Notes: generated by a model not told the origin, from the letters alone. DNA of 64,000 nt from Euryodendron excelsum (GCA_033060915.1 CM065393.1:4531001-4595000); one strand, 5' to 3'. Shown: positions 11,989-24,192, counted from the first letter of the stretch. Program-made: numbers and translations.

Positions 11989-14610
11989 GTGCCAAGCAAA
12001 AATTTGGCTTGGCGCCACTTAGAAAAGTTTTAAAGTTGGCAAGCAACGTATCTTCAGAAGATTTGGGCGCCTGTATTAGTGACCACCATGCAATTTTTAA
12101 CTTGGCTTCACTAGGAGTGACTCCGAACAGTCCGGGAATGATTTGAGGGGTCGGAAAGGGATAAGAACACTTAGAATAATGTTTTGGAGGTAGTAGACTT
12201 GAAAAATGATGATTAGATGTATTGGAAAGGTTGATTGGGCCATTAGGGGCAAAACGGTCAATCAGGCAGAAAAGCTACCGGGATGGACTCAGAATGTCCC
12301 GAAAGAAGACTCAATGTTTGGAAACATTACTTAGAATGTCCCAAGAGGTTATCAGTTTGATATCTAGAGCCAGTGTGGCTAGAAAGGGCTACTGGCCCAC
12401 TAGGGGCAAAACGGTCATTTTGCACCAGGTTTGCCAGAGTTGACTCGGAAATATTCGAAAAGATAATGGAAGGTTGAGAATACTATAAAAATCATTCTTG
12501 GGAGACTACCGATTTGATACCCAAAGCCGACGTGGTTCTCGGGGCGTTCAAATGCTTAGGGGCAAAATGGTCATCTTAACCGTAATGTCTCGGAATTGGC
12601 CCAAAACTGACTGGAAGGCACCCAATCATGCCGGATTGTCTTTAAAACAATCCTGGAAGGGTGGACTTACCATTATGAGGACTTAGATATTGTCTTGAGA
12701 AACGTGCTGAAAATGGCCCTAGGGGTAGTTTGGTCATTTTTCACCAGAGTGTGCTAGCAGGCACGAGTATTGACCTGGGTTTTGAGTGTTTCCGTCACTC
12801 TAACGGAGGTCCCATGATATAGGGGTTTGTCGGCAATTCCTTATACCGACCTGTTTACGAGTGTTTCCGTCATTTTGACGGTTGCGATGTTTACTAGTAT
12901 TTTCGTTACTCTAACAGGTCGCGATCATTTCAGAGACTGCCTAATCTCTAGAAGCTACTAGGTGGACTTAGTGCCTGAGGAATCAACTTTCTTGAAAGGC
13001 ATGTCGAAATGGACATTTCTACATTGGCGGACTAGCAGGTGCCAAAGGTGGACCGTTCTACCATCTTGGGGACTTAGGGTCTCGTCCCGATCGACGGGTG
13101 TCGCGCCCCGGTTTTTGGATCTAAGGTTCTTTCGACTCGGCAAAAAAAGCATGGAACTATGTCACTAGAACTCATCCTCCTAGGAGGATAAGTGCGACTA
13201 GGTTGGAATATAAGATTGATTTGATTAAGGGCTTTGTAGAAAAATAGTAGTCGCTACCTAACTTGATTAAGGTAAGTTAGGGCACCTAAAACTAAGTGTT
13301 AATCCTAAGATTAAACCTAGGATTTTTGGAAAAGATTTTTGAAAACTTCCTTAAGAGAGGGTTTTTAAGAAAATGGGTTGCTTGGCAACCTTTGGAAAGA
13401 TTTAAGCCCTTTTGAAAAATAACTCTATTCTGGTCATTCAAAAACAGAAATCTATAGTCCGAGGGTTGGTTACGTGTAGGGAAGATATTCTAAGATCATC
13501 ACTCTGCCCCGCCCTTTTGGTACCTACATGTCTAATCACCCTTTGGTTCACTTATTAGAATAACCGGTTACTATTGTTCACTTAACATCCGCTTTGAAGT
13601 TTTGAAAATAAGGTTTAGTCATCACTTTTGGATGAGTGATGCATGATGAAAATTTTGAATGAAGTTTGAAGACATGGGAGTTTTGAAAGGAGTTTGAAGT
13701 AGAAATTTTAAATTGATAGAAAGTTTTGAAAAGGGAATTGGAGTTGAAATAGAAGTTATGACCGCACCATTTTATGTTGCCTACGTATCTCATTTGGCGA
13801 TAATCTGGTCATTAGTAGTTCGGGCAAGAGCCCGGTGGAAAATAGGTGCATTAGGGCTTTTGGAATGTTTTGATGACACATTGAGGTCTTTGAAAAGTTT
13901 TTAAAGACGCTTTGTGGTCTTTAGAAAAAGAGAACTTGAGAGTTTTAGAAAAAGGCCTTTGAAATAGGACTTGAGATGTTTGAAATGTTTTGAAATTGGA
14001 TTGTGGAGTGTTTTGAAATAGAACTTTGGGACCCTTGAGAGGGGGTTTTGAAATGTTTTGTAATATTTTTGGAACAACTCGAGAGAGTTTTGAGAGTGTT
14101 TTGAAATAACTCAAGAGAGTTTTGAAAATATTTTGAAGTCTTGTTTTGAGAACTTTGGAGGTATGATTTTGGAGTGCCTTAGTACATTGATCCTTGAAAA
14201 GCTCTTGAAAGGGGTTTTTGAAAACACCTAAGACTTTGGTATTCTAATATGTATGACCCAAGAGGTTGTTCTTGATGTATTACTTTCCTTTGGAATCCCT
14301 AGCCATAGAAGGGGTAGGGACACCTTAGGGGTGTGAGCTCTTGGAAACGCTTTTAAAGATAAAGTGTAGGGGTGTTTGGAAAGGGTTATGGAGTTGGTTT
14401 TTGAAATCTCAAGAGAATAGGAGGTCTTTGAAAAATGAGTGATGAGAATAGTTTTAGATAGAAAAATCATTTAAAAGGGGTCCATGAGTTGGAACCTTGA
14501 AGTAAACTAACCTAGGTTGGGTTGGTCTAAGATTAGGGGTGATCTAAGGTTAACTAACTCGGGTTGGGTTAACCTACGGTTAAAGTGACTTTGGGTTAAC
14601 GAACTTGGGT

Positions 14611-14785
14611 TTGGTTAACCTAGGGTTGGATAACTAGGGTCAAGTTAACCTAAGATTAGGTAACTAGGGTCAAGTTAAGCTAGGGTTGGATAACTAGGGT
14701 CAAGTTAACCTAAGATTAGGTAACTAGAGTCAAGTTAACCTAGGGATGGATAACTAAAGTCAAGTTAACCTAGGGTTGGATTGGA
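14611..14785. repeat. 30-bp tandem array with 60-bp higher-order register
   Basis: Units of 30 bp begin at about 14641, 14671, 14701, 14731 and 14761. Each contains CAAGTTAACCTA followed by one of two variants, 'agattagg' or 'gggttgga', then 'taact'. The two variants alternate, so the true period is 60 bp over most of the array. More degenerate copies reach back to about 14506. It lies inside the B-like solo LTR. Confidence 0.85.
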
Positions 14786-16373
14786 GGATGGTTTTGAAAG
14801 GTGGTTTAATGCATTTTTGGAAAGAGTTTTGAAAAACAGATCATGTTATGCAAAGGACTTTGGTGGGCAACCATTTTGAAGACCATTTCCATGAAAATTT
14901 TGCTTTAGCCAAGAGTATGGTTTATATGGTTGGTGCTTGAAGACTATTCCAAATAAGGTTTCCTTATAACCATTATAATCACTATCTTGACAAGAGTATG
15001 GAGTCCAAAAATCATCATGATGATGACAACTTTTTAAAACACCATTTTTAATGCAAAGATGGAGAGAATGAATTTTTGACAACCATTTTTGAAAGATGAT
15101 TTTGAAAACCATTTTTAAAGGAAACCATTACAACAAGAGAGGGTTCTTATGGCCAAACAAAAGGGAGACGACTCAAAAAAGGGTTCCATGGAGCCATTCT
15201 AACCACTAAACTTGAGAGAATAGAAGCCTTGGAAATTAGAGAGTTAGAAAATAATTCTTATACGAGTTGAAATGTCATGATGCAAAAGTGTGAGTTAGGG
15301 GGTTAGTGGGAGACTTTCTAAGGCATGATTTCTAAGGCATCATCCTAAGCTTTAAGGAGCCAACTCTTGGAACCATCTTGAGAGAGGCATTAAGCTTGAA
15401 ATTGACATGGAAATAAGAGTAGTACAAACTTTGTCGGACATGATTATAAACACAAAAATGAAGCCAAGTACACAAAACATGATCAAGATAGCAAAATGCA
15501 AGGGGTCATAAATACATACAAGGCTTTAGGCTACATCGCACAAACAAAGGGCTCCTAGGCCATACCATCTTAAAGTAGGCTAGTGAGAGATCCCCATACA
15601 CGGTGGCTCCCACTAGCTTTCCTCTAGGCATGAACTAAGAGCCCTCTAGGCTTAAGCATGCAAGAAAGAGGGGTTAAAGATGGGGGTTAAAATAGAGAAT
15701 AGCCTAAGTAGGCTAGGGGGAGAAGAGAAGAGTAGGGGAAGAGAAGAATGTAAAAGAGATACCACCTTTTGCCTTCAACACACTTGTAGTCTTCAAATGG
15801 ATGCCTTGGCTTGAACTTGAATGACTTTAAGAAGGTTTGAGGGACTGGAAGGGAGTGTTTAATGGTGTATAAGGCTATATAGGTGAAGTGTATAGGCTTA
15901 AGGGAGGTAGAATCTAGCCTAAGTGTTGGAGGAGTGGAATGTGTATGGAAATTCGAGATTCTGGAGCAGTTTCAATAGAGTTTCACATCAATTTCGGAGT
16001 TAGAATATGCAAAGGTGGGTGCTGGTATTTATAGGCAAAGGTTTCGGACACTGGCACATGTAAGACATGCGCTGGTACTATTTTAATGGTAGAATGCCAC
16101 GTGGCACTCATTGTACTGGCTAAATCTCGACGATTAATCAAAATTTGGTCGATCTGATCAAAATCTAGGTGCATGTAGCATATGCCAGATCACCGGGAAT
16201 ATTCGTTTAAACTTTACCTCGATAATTAAACCAATCAGGAAGGTTTCGGAGGAATCGGTTGCGTTTGCGATGTTCCCCTGGGGTTTTTCATGAACTTTCA
16301 TGTTTTCAGGGAGTTGGAATGGTGTTCGGAAGTGTGCGATATTATCTTAGAAAACATGCACAAAATGGCATCT

Positions 16374-16795
16374 TTGCGGAGCGTTTGTGGGGGTTCGAAA
16401 ATAGTTATTTTCGTATTACATGATCGAGGCTTTCGGAAAGTGATCTCTTCGATCGGACTATACCGATGGAAAGTACCCTGGAAATACTTTCGGGAACTCC
16501 CTAATTTACGCATTTCTCAAGTCATTTGACGGTGCATTTCAATTAGGAAATTGGAGAAAAAGTCAACCTTGGCGAAGCGTCTGCGAGATGCTCCAAGGGT
16601 TGCCAAAAGTTACAGTTTTAGAGCCATACAACGAGGAGCTTCGGGAAGCAATCTATTCGATCGAGCCGTATCAATGGAAAGACTTGTGAACGAGGTTTCG
16701 GGAATTCTCTAGTTTACGCATTTCTCAAGTCATTTGACGGTGCATGGAATCGAGAGAAATCGGAATTTAGGCGGAGCGTCTGCGAGACACTCTTA
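16374..16795. repeat. About 200-bp tandem duplication in the B-like solo LTR
   Basis: The phrase 'tttacgcatttctcaagtca' occurs at 16505 and 16713, and the phrase 'gcg-agcgt-tg-gag' at about 16378, 16574 and 16772. Intervening text matches with many substitutions, giving two full units and the edge of a third, period near 200-208 bp. Confidence 0.75.
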
Positions 16796-18498
16796 TCAAG
16801 TCATGAGTGTTTAGCATCGTAAGGTCTTCCTTAGGTTAAACAGGAATGTGTGACAAGACCTGCTGTTTAATATCCTAGGACAGGTGTTGTTTTGAGGCGC
16901 GTTCGGGTTGTGAGGGACAAAATGATCATTTTGGTTGGCTTCAGTTAAACATGGTCAGGAATGGATTGAAGTGTCATGTTAAGCAAGCCGGGTCGTTCAG
17001 GGGTGGTTTTGGGAGAGTCTTTTACCGTTTGGTGGGGTTTGTGCAGTGCTGGGGCTTTCAGAGGCAAAATGGTCATTTTAATTGGAGTTAGCTGGAATGA
17101 GGCCAGAATTGGATTGGATGGCGTATGGAGCATGCCCAACAGCTTAGTAATATTTTGGAAGGGTGGACTTACTGTTTTGAGGGATTTTAAACTTTCTCAA
17201 AACGTACTTGGAGGCCCAAGGGGCAGGTTTGGTTATTAGACCTCTATTAGGCCCAGAAGGCCCGAAAAGTGGTCGACTGATTGGATAGGGGTTTGAAAGT
17301 TGATTTGGGCTTGAATGTATTTATAGAGTTTTGCAAGGGAGTTTGGTCAAGCCGGAGATTGCCGAGCGAGCAAAATTGGGGTGCTTATAACGGGTTGAAG
17401 GAACTTACCGTTCTAAAGAGTTTCTTCAGAAACGTGCCGGACAGGATGGACTTACCGCCTTGAGGAATCAACTTTCTCGAGTGTGCCATATTTAATTGGA
17501 ATTGGAATTGGAAAGGGGACTTACCGTGTTCGAAAAGATGTGCCTATTGGAATTGGACTGATCAATGCCTCCAAGGGCATTTTGGTCATTTTGCCTTTAT
17601 TTGGGCCTAAATGGCCCACAAAGCAATTGATTTGACAGGATTAGACTTGGACAATTGAGTTGACTCAAAATATGTCCATATTGACTTGGATACAAGTCAG
17701 GATACACTGGAGATTGCTGAGTAGGCAAAAATGAGGTGCTTACACCTGTCCACAGAGAAAGTACCAATTCCTTGGACAGAAGTCCAGACCAGATCCAAAC
17801 CGGTCAACACCAATGCTTATTAGCCTGTCCCGGTGAAAAATGACCATTTTGCCCCTAGCAGGCCTAGCATATTCCTCAAGAAAGTACAAAGTCCTCGGAA
17901 AGGTAAGACCACCTTCCAGAGTTGTCTCTAAATGGTCTGGCATGTCTAGTGCCATCCAGTCAACCCCGGTCCTTTCCCAGAGGTCTCCAGGTTAAAAAGA
18001 CCGTTTTTCTCTGAGGCATCCAAATGCCCTAGGAAACCATACCGCTCTTGGAATCAAACCGGCAATACCCTAGTCAATCCTGGTCAACCCCAACAAACTC
18101 TGGTCATCCCGGTCAACCTCGCTAAATCATCGTCAACCCTAGAACTCCCGAGATGAGGTGACCGTAGTCCGGTCACTCCCTTCAAGCATACCGGCTCTGG
18201 GAATCAAACCGACAACCCTTAGAACACTTTCTAGAGTATTCTCTTCCATTTCTAGCCAGGCCCCGCCACCCGCCACCTTTGTTTTCCAAGCCAAAACCTC
18301 CTTGCTCCACTTCGGGAGAAGCATGGCCATTCTTTAGCCGTGCGCCACTAATAGTGGCACATAACCCCTCAGAATTAGTTACGAATCGATCAGCCCTGTA
18401 TCTAGTTTTTTTAAAGCATTCATTAGTGCCCTGTGGCACACAACCAAATTTAAGCCATGCGCCACTAAGAGTGGTGCACAACCTCCCAAAATTTGTGT

Positions 18499-18506
18499 TA
18501 TAAATA
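18499..18506 (+). promoter_or_regulatory. B1 LTR TATA box (TATAAATA)
   Basis: TATAAATA lies just after the second GCGCC palindrome and about 80 bases before a (CT)15 run at 18587-18616, a typical plant core-promoter/leader arrangement. The B 3' LTR at 55713 has lost this segment: near 56939 it jumps from the palindrome to sequence matching about 18650. Confidence 0.65.
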
Positions 18507-18584
18507 CAGATCTCCCCCTTCTCTGCTTTGGATCAAAAAAATTATCTAGAAACTCTCCCTCTTTATTCCAAACAGCTCCTGGAG

Positions 18585-18586
<2 letters not shown>

Positions 18587-18616
<30 letters not shown>
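18587..18616. repeat. (CT)15 microsatellite in B1 LTR leader
   Basis: Uninterrupted CT run downstream of the LTR TATA box. Confidence 0.95.
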
Positions 18617-18617
<1 letters not shown>

Positions 18618-20893
18618 AGTCTTGCAGGCCGAGTCCCAATTTGAACTCCCAAAGCTCTAACTTTCAAGCTCTACCAAAGGTCCGCCTCGCTGCCTGGAAG
18701 CTCCCCAAGCCTTCCCGAGTCCAAGGCCCGAGCCTCCACCAATGAAAGAAGGAACGAAACAAGGTAATCCCCATTATACCTTTCTATACTACCCCACTTT
18801 CTCTTCTCCCTCCAAGCTCACTTGGGTTCTTCTCTTTTTTAATCTCCTATCTCTAAACCCCCATTTCTTGCATGCTTGGAACAAGAGGATGTTAAGTCCA
18901 TGTTGAGAGTGAACAATAGGAGATTACCAATCGGGAATCTCTTTTTGGCCCTCACTTGCTTCACGGCATAGCCTTAGGGCCCTCTTGTAATGTGGTGATA
19001 CCTAGCTTTGTATGTTTCATGCCGTTAATGTCGTCATCATACATTTGCATTCTCTCCATGTCTTTACCCTTAAAAACCATTTTCAAAATAGCTTTCTCAA
19101 AGCTACAATTCTAAGTGAATCCTAACCCTTTTATGGTTAGGGTTCTCCTAGAAAAGTGCGACATTTTTAAAGGGCTCTCGGTAGCTTACATTTCTTTCTT
19201 TTCAAAAACTCGGTCTCGAAATGATCCTACTCCTTTCATGATTAGGTTATTTCGAGATTAGTGTGACATTCAAAAGGACCCAAAAAGTTTACATTTTTTT
19301 TGGCCGCGTGCCTTTATCGTTTTTCGAAGCCACAAGCCTAAAGCGATTCTAGCCTTTCAATGGCTAGAATGGCTTTAGGCAAAGTGTGATATTTATTTGG
19401 ATGTCTAAAATTCAAGTTGGGGATTCGGGCTCTAAAACATGTTTTCAAAAGACTCAATTTTTGAACCATTTACAAAACTCACATTTGTTAAACCCTAGAA
19501 GTCCAGTCCTAGGAAAATTATGTTTTTGCCCACCCGAAAACTTCCCTTTCTCAAGTCAAAATCTTAACATTTTCAAACTCTCAAAATCCTCAATTTCCAA
19601 ATCAATCGAAACTTCCCTTTTCCAAACTTTCATTTTTAAATCAAGCAAATCAAAACCTTCTATTTCAAATCCCTCAAATCACTCCTTTTTAAAACCTTCC
19701 AAATTTAAAACCCAAATCAAATCCTTCTATTTTGGAAACAATCCAAACTTACATTTTTCAAAATAAAATAAAATCTTCCTTAAAAGGAAACATTTTAAAA
19801 TCTAATCTTCCTGAAAAAATGAAACATTTCAAAAATCCAATCTTTTCAAATCATTTCAAATCAAATCAAATCTTTTTAAATCTCAATCTTCCTAAAAAGA
19901 AAACATTTTAAAGTCAAATCTTCCTGAAAAGGAAACATTTCCAAATCAAATCTTCATGTAAAGAAAACATTTTAAAAGGAAACATTTCCAAATCAAATCT
20001 TTCTAAAAAAAAAACATTTTCCAAGTCAAATCTTCCTAGAAAAGAAACATTTCCAAATTTCAATCTTCCTGAAAATAAACATTTTCGAAGTCAAATCTTC
20101 TTGGAAAAGAAATATTTCCAAATCTCAATATTCCTAAAAATGAAATATTTCCAAATCAAATCTTCCCTGAAAAGGAAACTTTCTAAACGTGAAAACTTTC
20201 TAGAAATAGAAACCCATTTCAAAATTCCAACTCTTTTGGACTCTTGTACGAATTACGACTGACCTGATCCTCTTTAAGGAAGTACGTAGGCAACCCTTCA
20301 TGGGCTGCGGTTACAACCTTTTTCAAATTCTCAATTCTATTTTTCAAACTCTAATCCTTCTTTCAAACTCTTTTTCCACTTTGTTTTCAAAAGTTTTTCT
20401 AAGTGGACAGCATTAAACATAGGTAACCTGCGAGTCATAGTTAGATGAGTAAAAGGTCATTAGACGTATAGGTACTGCAAGGGTGAGGTAGCGTGATAGT
20501 CTTAGGACCTCTTCTTTACACGTAACCAACCCCTAGACTTAAAAATTTCTGTTTCAAAAATCAAAACTGGAGTCAATTTTCAAAAGGGCTTTTCTACATT
20601 TTTAGGGTTGTTGAACAACTCTACCTTCTAAAACCCTCTTATGAAGACGTTTTTCAAAAAGCTTTTTCAAAAAGTTTAACTCACGGGTTAGATGACCTAG
20701 CATATCTTTAAATATGTTAGATGGCGACTCCAAAAATCTTTTCAAAAAATCCGAGTCAATTTAATTTCAAAAATTCAAACCCCGTTGCTTCGTCCTTCTA
20801 GGAGAATGAGTTCTAACGAGAGAGCACCCTACCAATAATTCCTCCCTCCTGGGCCAAGAAGGGCCCAAAGTTCGGAAACGGGGCACGATAGCT

Positions 20894-20911
20894 TGGCGAC
20901 TCCACTAGAGG
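20894..20911 (+). promoter_or_regulatory. B1 primer-binding site (tRNA-Arg type)
   Basis: TGGCGACTCCACTAGAGG begins three bases after the LTR end. It is nearly the complement of the 3' end of plant tRNA-Arg (ACG), expected as TGGCGACTCC(G/A)CTGGGGA, the primer used by Ogre/Tat elements. This fixes the LTR/internal boundary and the plus orientation. Confidence 0.8.
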
Positions 20912-21854
20912 CAATTAGAGGGTTAGACCTATGTCATGTCTCGTCACCCTTTACTCACCTTAAGCTTGCCAATTATCTTATTTAGTTATATTTACTTTCT
21001 AAACTTTTCAAAATTTCAAAATTTTCAAAATGGTCTTTGTTTTGCAAAAAGTCAAACAGTGCATGTCATTACATGCTCTTGTATTGTTTATACATCATAC
21101 TTTATTTTGCGTTTGAGTTCCTCGCAAAGTACTAACTTTGTGCATTTGTTTTGTAGGTCGATCCTTGTTCACATTTTAATTTATGCTCATAAATTGCCTT
21201 GTATGCTACGTATGATAGGATGTATGGGAGTTGTTGGGCTCTTTTCTCCATTTTTCAAAATTACACACACTTGCATGTGCATCTTTATAGAATATTGACC
21301 TTGGTTACAAACTTCTAGTTAGAAGGGGGAACAATACAATGACTGTTAGTGATAGGCAGATGTGTCACCTAACCAACGATCTTTAGATAGTTCCCCCACT
21401 CGGATCTCCAACCTATAATGGCACCACCCCAGGGAGTGGGCCTTGGTTTGAAGATCTGGGAACCGAGCTTTTAGGAAGCATTAGTAGCCCTCAACCTTAT
21501 GTTCATATAGCATCCATGCATAGCTGAACCTTTGCCCATTTAAGGCACATGTTTTTCAAAAACTAAGGAGGAAAGAGCGGTTGCTTTTCAATTTCCTTAC
21601 TCTAATTGTTATTATGCTTACATACATGAATGCCTTGTCATCAATATCTTATCATTCATGCTATTAAACTGCTCATGCATAGGTAATCATTCCAAGGCAA
21701 GAGTTTCAAAGTAACTCAAACCACTTACACTCCATACATATGATCAACCTCCAAGGGAATGGCCCACGAGCCAATCTCAAATCATAAGCCTACCGTAATT
21801 CCTAAGGGTTCCAAGCCCTAAGGATCATGGCATGTATCCAAGAATCATTTCACA

Positions 21855-21874
21855 AGAGGGGCCCCAATCCCTTT
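21855..21874 (+). promoter_or_regulatory. Leader hairpin 1 in B1
   Basis: AGAGGG, loop GCCCCAAT, CCCTTT. The same hairpin with a fully Watson-Crick stem is in the A leader at 37918-37937. The loop side contains the self-complementary GGGGCCCC, a possible dimer-contact motif. Confidence 0.45.
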
Positions 21875-22142
21875 CGCTCATAGAGATAAGGTTGCCACAA
21901 GACAAGGGGCAATCCGAAAATAAGGCCATTCAATGACCTCCCAACATCAACAAGGCGAAACCAAAAACTCGAAAAGTAGTTTAGGTAGATAGGTGGAAAG
22001 TCCCATGGAAAATGTTCCTTTCCCCCAATCTATCTAATTTCAGCTTTTTATCTCAAAATAAATAAAATTGCTCTTTCTATTTCCCTTAAATGAATAGTTA
22101 TGTAGAATGAATGAAACAGGCACAGGTATGGTATCTGTATAC

Positions 22143-22155
22143 AGGGGCAATCCCT
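22143..22155 (+). promoter_or_regulatory. Leader hairpin 2 in B1
   Basis: AGGG, loop GCAAT, CCCT, about 285 bases before the gag start. Equivalent sites are 38239-38253 in A and 57837-57850 in B2, both with a 5-bp AGGGG/CCCCT stem. Confidence 0.45.
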
Positions 22156-22427
22156 TATCTCCAAAATGAGCCTTAGCATCACACCAAAATCCCGACAAAC
22201 AGGGATGCCTTTAGGGCACACATTGCATAAATGCTTTTCAAGGATAAATACTAACTTTTCCCTTTTTCTTTGCCTTTTTTTATTTTTATTTTCCTCTCTC
22301 TTTCCCCCCATTCCACAAGAATTAAAAACACATTCAACTCACCATTGCTCCGAAAGCAAGGAAAGAAAAAGACCTGACACCCTCTGCTGCCCGAGAACCG
22401 ATCATCATAAAGCATAGAGCATCGCTC

Positions 22428-23994
22428 ATGGCCAATGGATCAGACACCACCATTGATAACCCTGTGACCCAAGAGGAGGTCAATGAGATAAGATCCAAGA
22501 TTGACGAGATGTTCAAACTCGTACAAGCCATGGCAGTAAGGGACTCAACTATGGCCCCCTCCTTATATACCCAAGAGAGGCAGATATTGTCCCACCAAGA
22601 GTTGTGCTCCGATTAGATACTACAGGGGAAAACAAGGAAAGCCCTAGGATAGTCGATGCTGAAGAGGAAGAAGGCAATCTAGAAACAATTTTACTGACTC
22701 CTTCAGTTGCAAATGCCATCCCTCCCCATCTTAGCCTGAAGATCCAAGGGCTAGAAGAATTCCTATTAATCATACAAGGGTATAGTGCCCTCTGTTCAAA
22801 TTCCTTTGATGAACTCTTCTTCTTCCAAAACCACCCGGGCCCGTCAAAGTTAAAAGTGCCTCACTTTTAGAAGTATGACGGCACTAGTGACCCCATAGCC
22901 CATTTGCGCCTATATGCCAGAGCCTTGAACGGCTAAGGAAACAATCTTAAGCTGTTGATGCAGCTTTTCCAACACAGCTGGATAGGCCCAACTCTATAGT
23001 GGTTTGCAAGACTTAATTTGAGGAAAGTCACCACTTGGGGAAAACTGATGACCACATTCAAGAATCAATACAAGCACAATATGGATCTCACTACAGATTG
23101 ATGGACCTTGACTATGATGGCCAAACGAGAGAAGGAGAGCTTCAGAACCTATGCTTTAAGATGTAAGGAGCTAGCCGCATAAGTCAATCCCCTATTAGAT
23201 GAGAAGGAATATGGTCAACTCTTTGTGCAAACCTTCAGTGGTTATACTATGAGAAGTTGTGCACCAGTGTGGGGAAGAGTTTCTTAGACTTGATCGTGCA
23301 AGGAGAAATGATAGAGAAGGGTTGAAAATGGGGAAGATCATTGATCTCTACTGAAAGACCATGGAAAGTTCGGCAAAGAAGGTGGCTACCATAAGGGGAA
23401 CCGGTAAAAAGGAAGGAGAGGCATCTACTATCTTACCCACTTAACAATACTAACAATTATACTAGCCTCAACCCATGTTGCCCATAGCTGCAACCATCTG
23501 ACTTGTGGCTCCAAATACTTAAGCACTAGCTCCAATTATGGCCTACCCTAACTTTAGTCTAAACAGTGCAACCGCACTTTCTCCACCTTAGGGTGTACTT
23601 AGACAGAGGCGTATCATAACTTGCTAAAGGCCAATTTGTTGGCCCCCATTCCAGCTCGCCCCTTGCCTAGTCCTCTCCCTCCTACCTTTAGTGGCAACCT
23701 CTCCTCCAAATATCATTCAGGAGGATTAAAACTTGACACAGAAAGCTGTTTCTCCTTAAGGCACAAAATCTAGGACATGATCGATAATGGGACAGTGCAG
23801 ACGCAACCAGCAAATTTCACTCCTGCCCCAAATGTCACTACAAACCCTTTACCAAACCATATTGTCAACGTCATCACATAGTACAATGACAACAGGGTTT
23901 TGGCTGCCATATGCCAAGAGGTGTATTATAAGGATGAAGACGAAATGGACTGGGAGGAGCTAGAGCAATATCATGCCTTATTTTGGTACAACCC
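22428..23994 (+). pseudogene. B1 gag, N-terminal and capsid part, broken
   Basis: Starts MANGSDTTIDNPVTQEEVNE, followed by an IDEMFKLVQAM segment likely helical. After a shift near 22610, the Retrotrans_gag capsid domain is recognisable: PSKLKVPHF.KYDGTSDPIAHL, then 'LMQLFQHSW.GPTL.WF.RL' and 'KESFRTYALRCKELAA.VNPLL'. Further on, at about 23715-23800, a zinc-knuckle-like 'YHSGG..DTESC.SLRHKI' is visible, though its first Cys is mutated. Many stops are present, several at codons that are Q or R in the family. The frame reads up to the insertion at 23995 and resumes exactly after the duplicated AACCC at 29158, so the two parts were one gene. Role when intact: virus-like particle formation. Too broken to be functional. 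Confidence 0.85.
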
Positions 23995-24192
23995 TATAAG
24001 CACCCCATTTTTAACTGCTCGGTAGTCTACGGTCCGTTCAGACTTGTACTCAAGTCAATATGCACGTATACCAATCGAAATCAACTTTCCAAGTCTAATC
24101 CAGTCTATCCATCGCTTTGCGAGCCCCCAGACCCAAATAGAGGCAAAATGACCGAAATGCCCTTAGGAGCATTGTTCGGTCCAATTCCAAGT

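Larger units (their letters stand above)
13099..17389 (-). mobile_element. B-like solo LTR, 4.3 kb, minus strand
   Basis: A 4,291 bp unit with a perfect ACGGG duplication (13094-13098 and 17390-17394) inside the minus-strand A LTR; the host LTR reads on without loss across the join. Plus-strand start TGTCGCGCCCCGG is the complement of a B-type LTR end (..CGGGGCGCGACA), and the right end ..GTGCTTATA is the complement of a mutated TG(T)AAGCAC start. It is a relative of, not identical to, the B1 LTR: the terminal blocks match but the interior differs, including a 30-bp array and a 200-bp tandem duplication not seen in B1. TATTTATA at 16026-16033 is a minus-strand TATA box. No internal region, so solo. 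Confidence 0.85.
5807..17744 (-). mobile_element. A-type solo LTR, minus strand, itself split twice
   Basis: Own sequence is 5807-8940, 11989-13093 and 17390-17744, about 4.6 kb. On the plus strand it begins TGTCACGCTCAGATTTTTCG (complement of the A LTR end) and finishes ..GTGCTTACA (complement of TGTAAGCAC). Flanks are CTTGT (5802-5806) and CCTGT (17745-17749), a 5-bp duplication with one mismatch. No internal region is present, so it is a solo LTR left by LTR-LTR recombination. A reverse-oriented TATA box is at 8877-8884. Two further elements with perfect duplications sit inside it, so this LTR is older than both. Confidence 0.88.
5189..20890 (+). mobile_element. B1 5' LTR, split by nested insertions
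   Basis: LTR of the B-type element that inserted into the chromovirus RT. Own sequence is 5189-5806 and 17750-20890, about 3.76 kb. It begins TGTTAGGACCCC and ends in a damaged CGGGGCACGATA directly before a tRNA-Arg-type PBS. The two parts join cleanly: the text before the inserted A LTR (5760-5806) and after it (17750 onward) matches the uninterrupted B LTR at 56280-56340. Internal blocks include GCGCC palindromes at 18341-18361 and 18459-18480, TATA at 18499-18506, a (CT)n leader, a pyrimidine-rich tract and a conserved terminal block. The start is very like the A LTR start, showing close kinship of the two families. Confidence 0.85.
20912..22427 (+). other. B1 untranslated leader
   Basis: A 1.5 kb non-coding leader between PBS and gag. 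It is homologous in blocks to the A-element leader (36950-38384): '..ggcaccacc..gagtgggcct..tttgaagat', 'ttaggacgcattag', 'gaggggccccaatccct', and 'tacaggggcaa..tatctcc'. No long ORF. Two potential hairpins conserved in both families are listed separately. Confidence 0.75.

Noticed and set aside
14580..14785. Interstitial telomere repeat
   Set aside because: TAGGGTT-like text occurs within a 30-bp unit but there are no successive TTTAGGG heptamers.
19386..19766. 126-codon plus ORF rich in Phe, Ser, Lys and Asn
   Set aside because: Lies in the pyrimidine-rich LTR tract; low-complexity translation, not kept in other B LTRs.
20891..22427. Ogre-type extra ORF upstream of gag
   Set aside because: The longest frame here (20936-21298) has no conserved counterpart in the A leader and resembles non-coding sequence.
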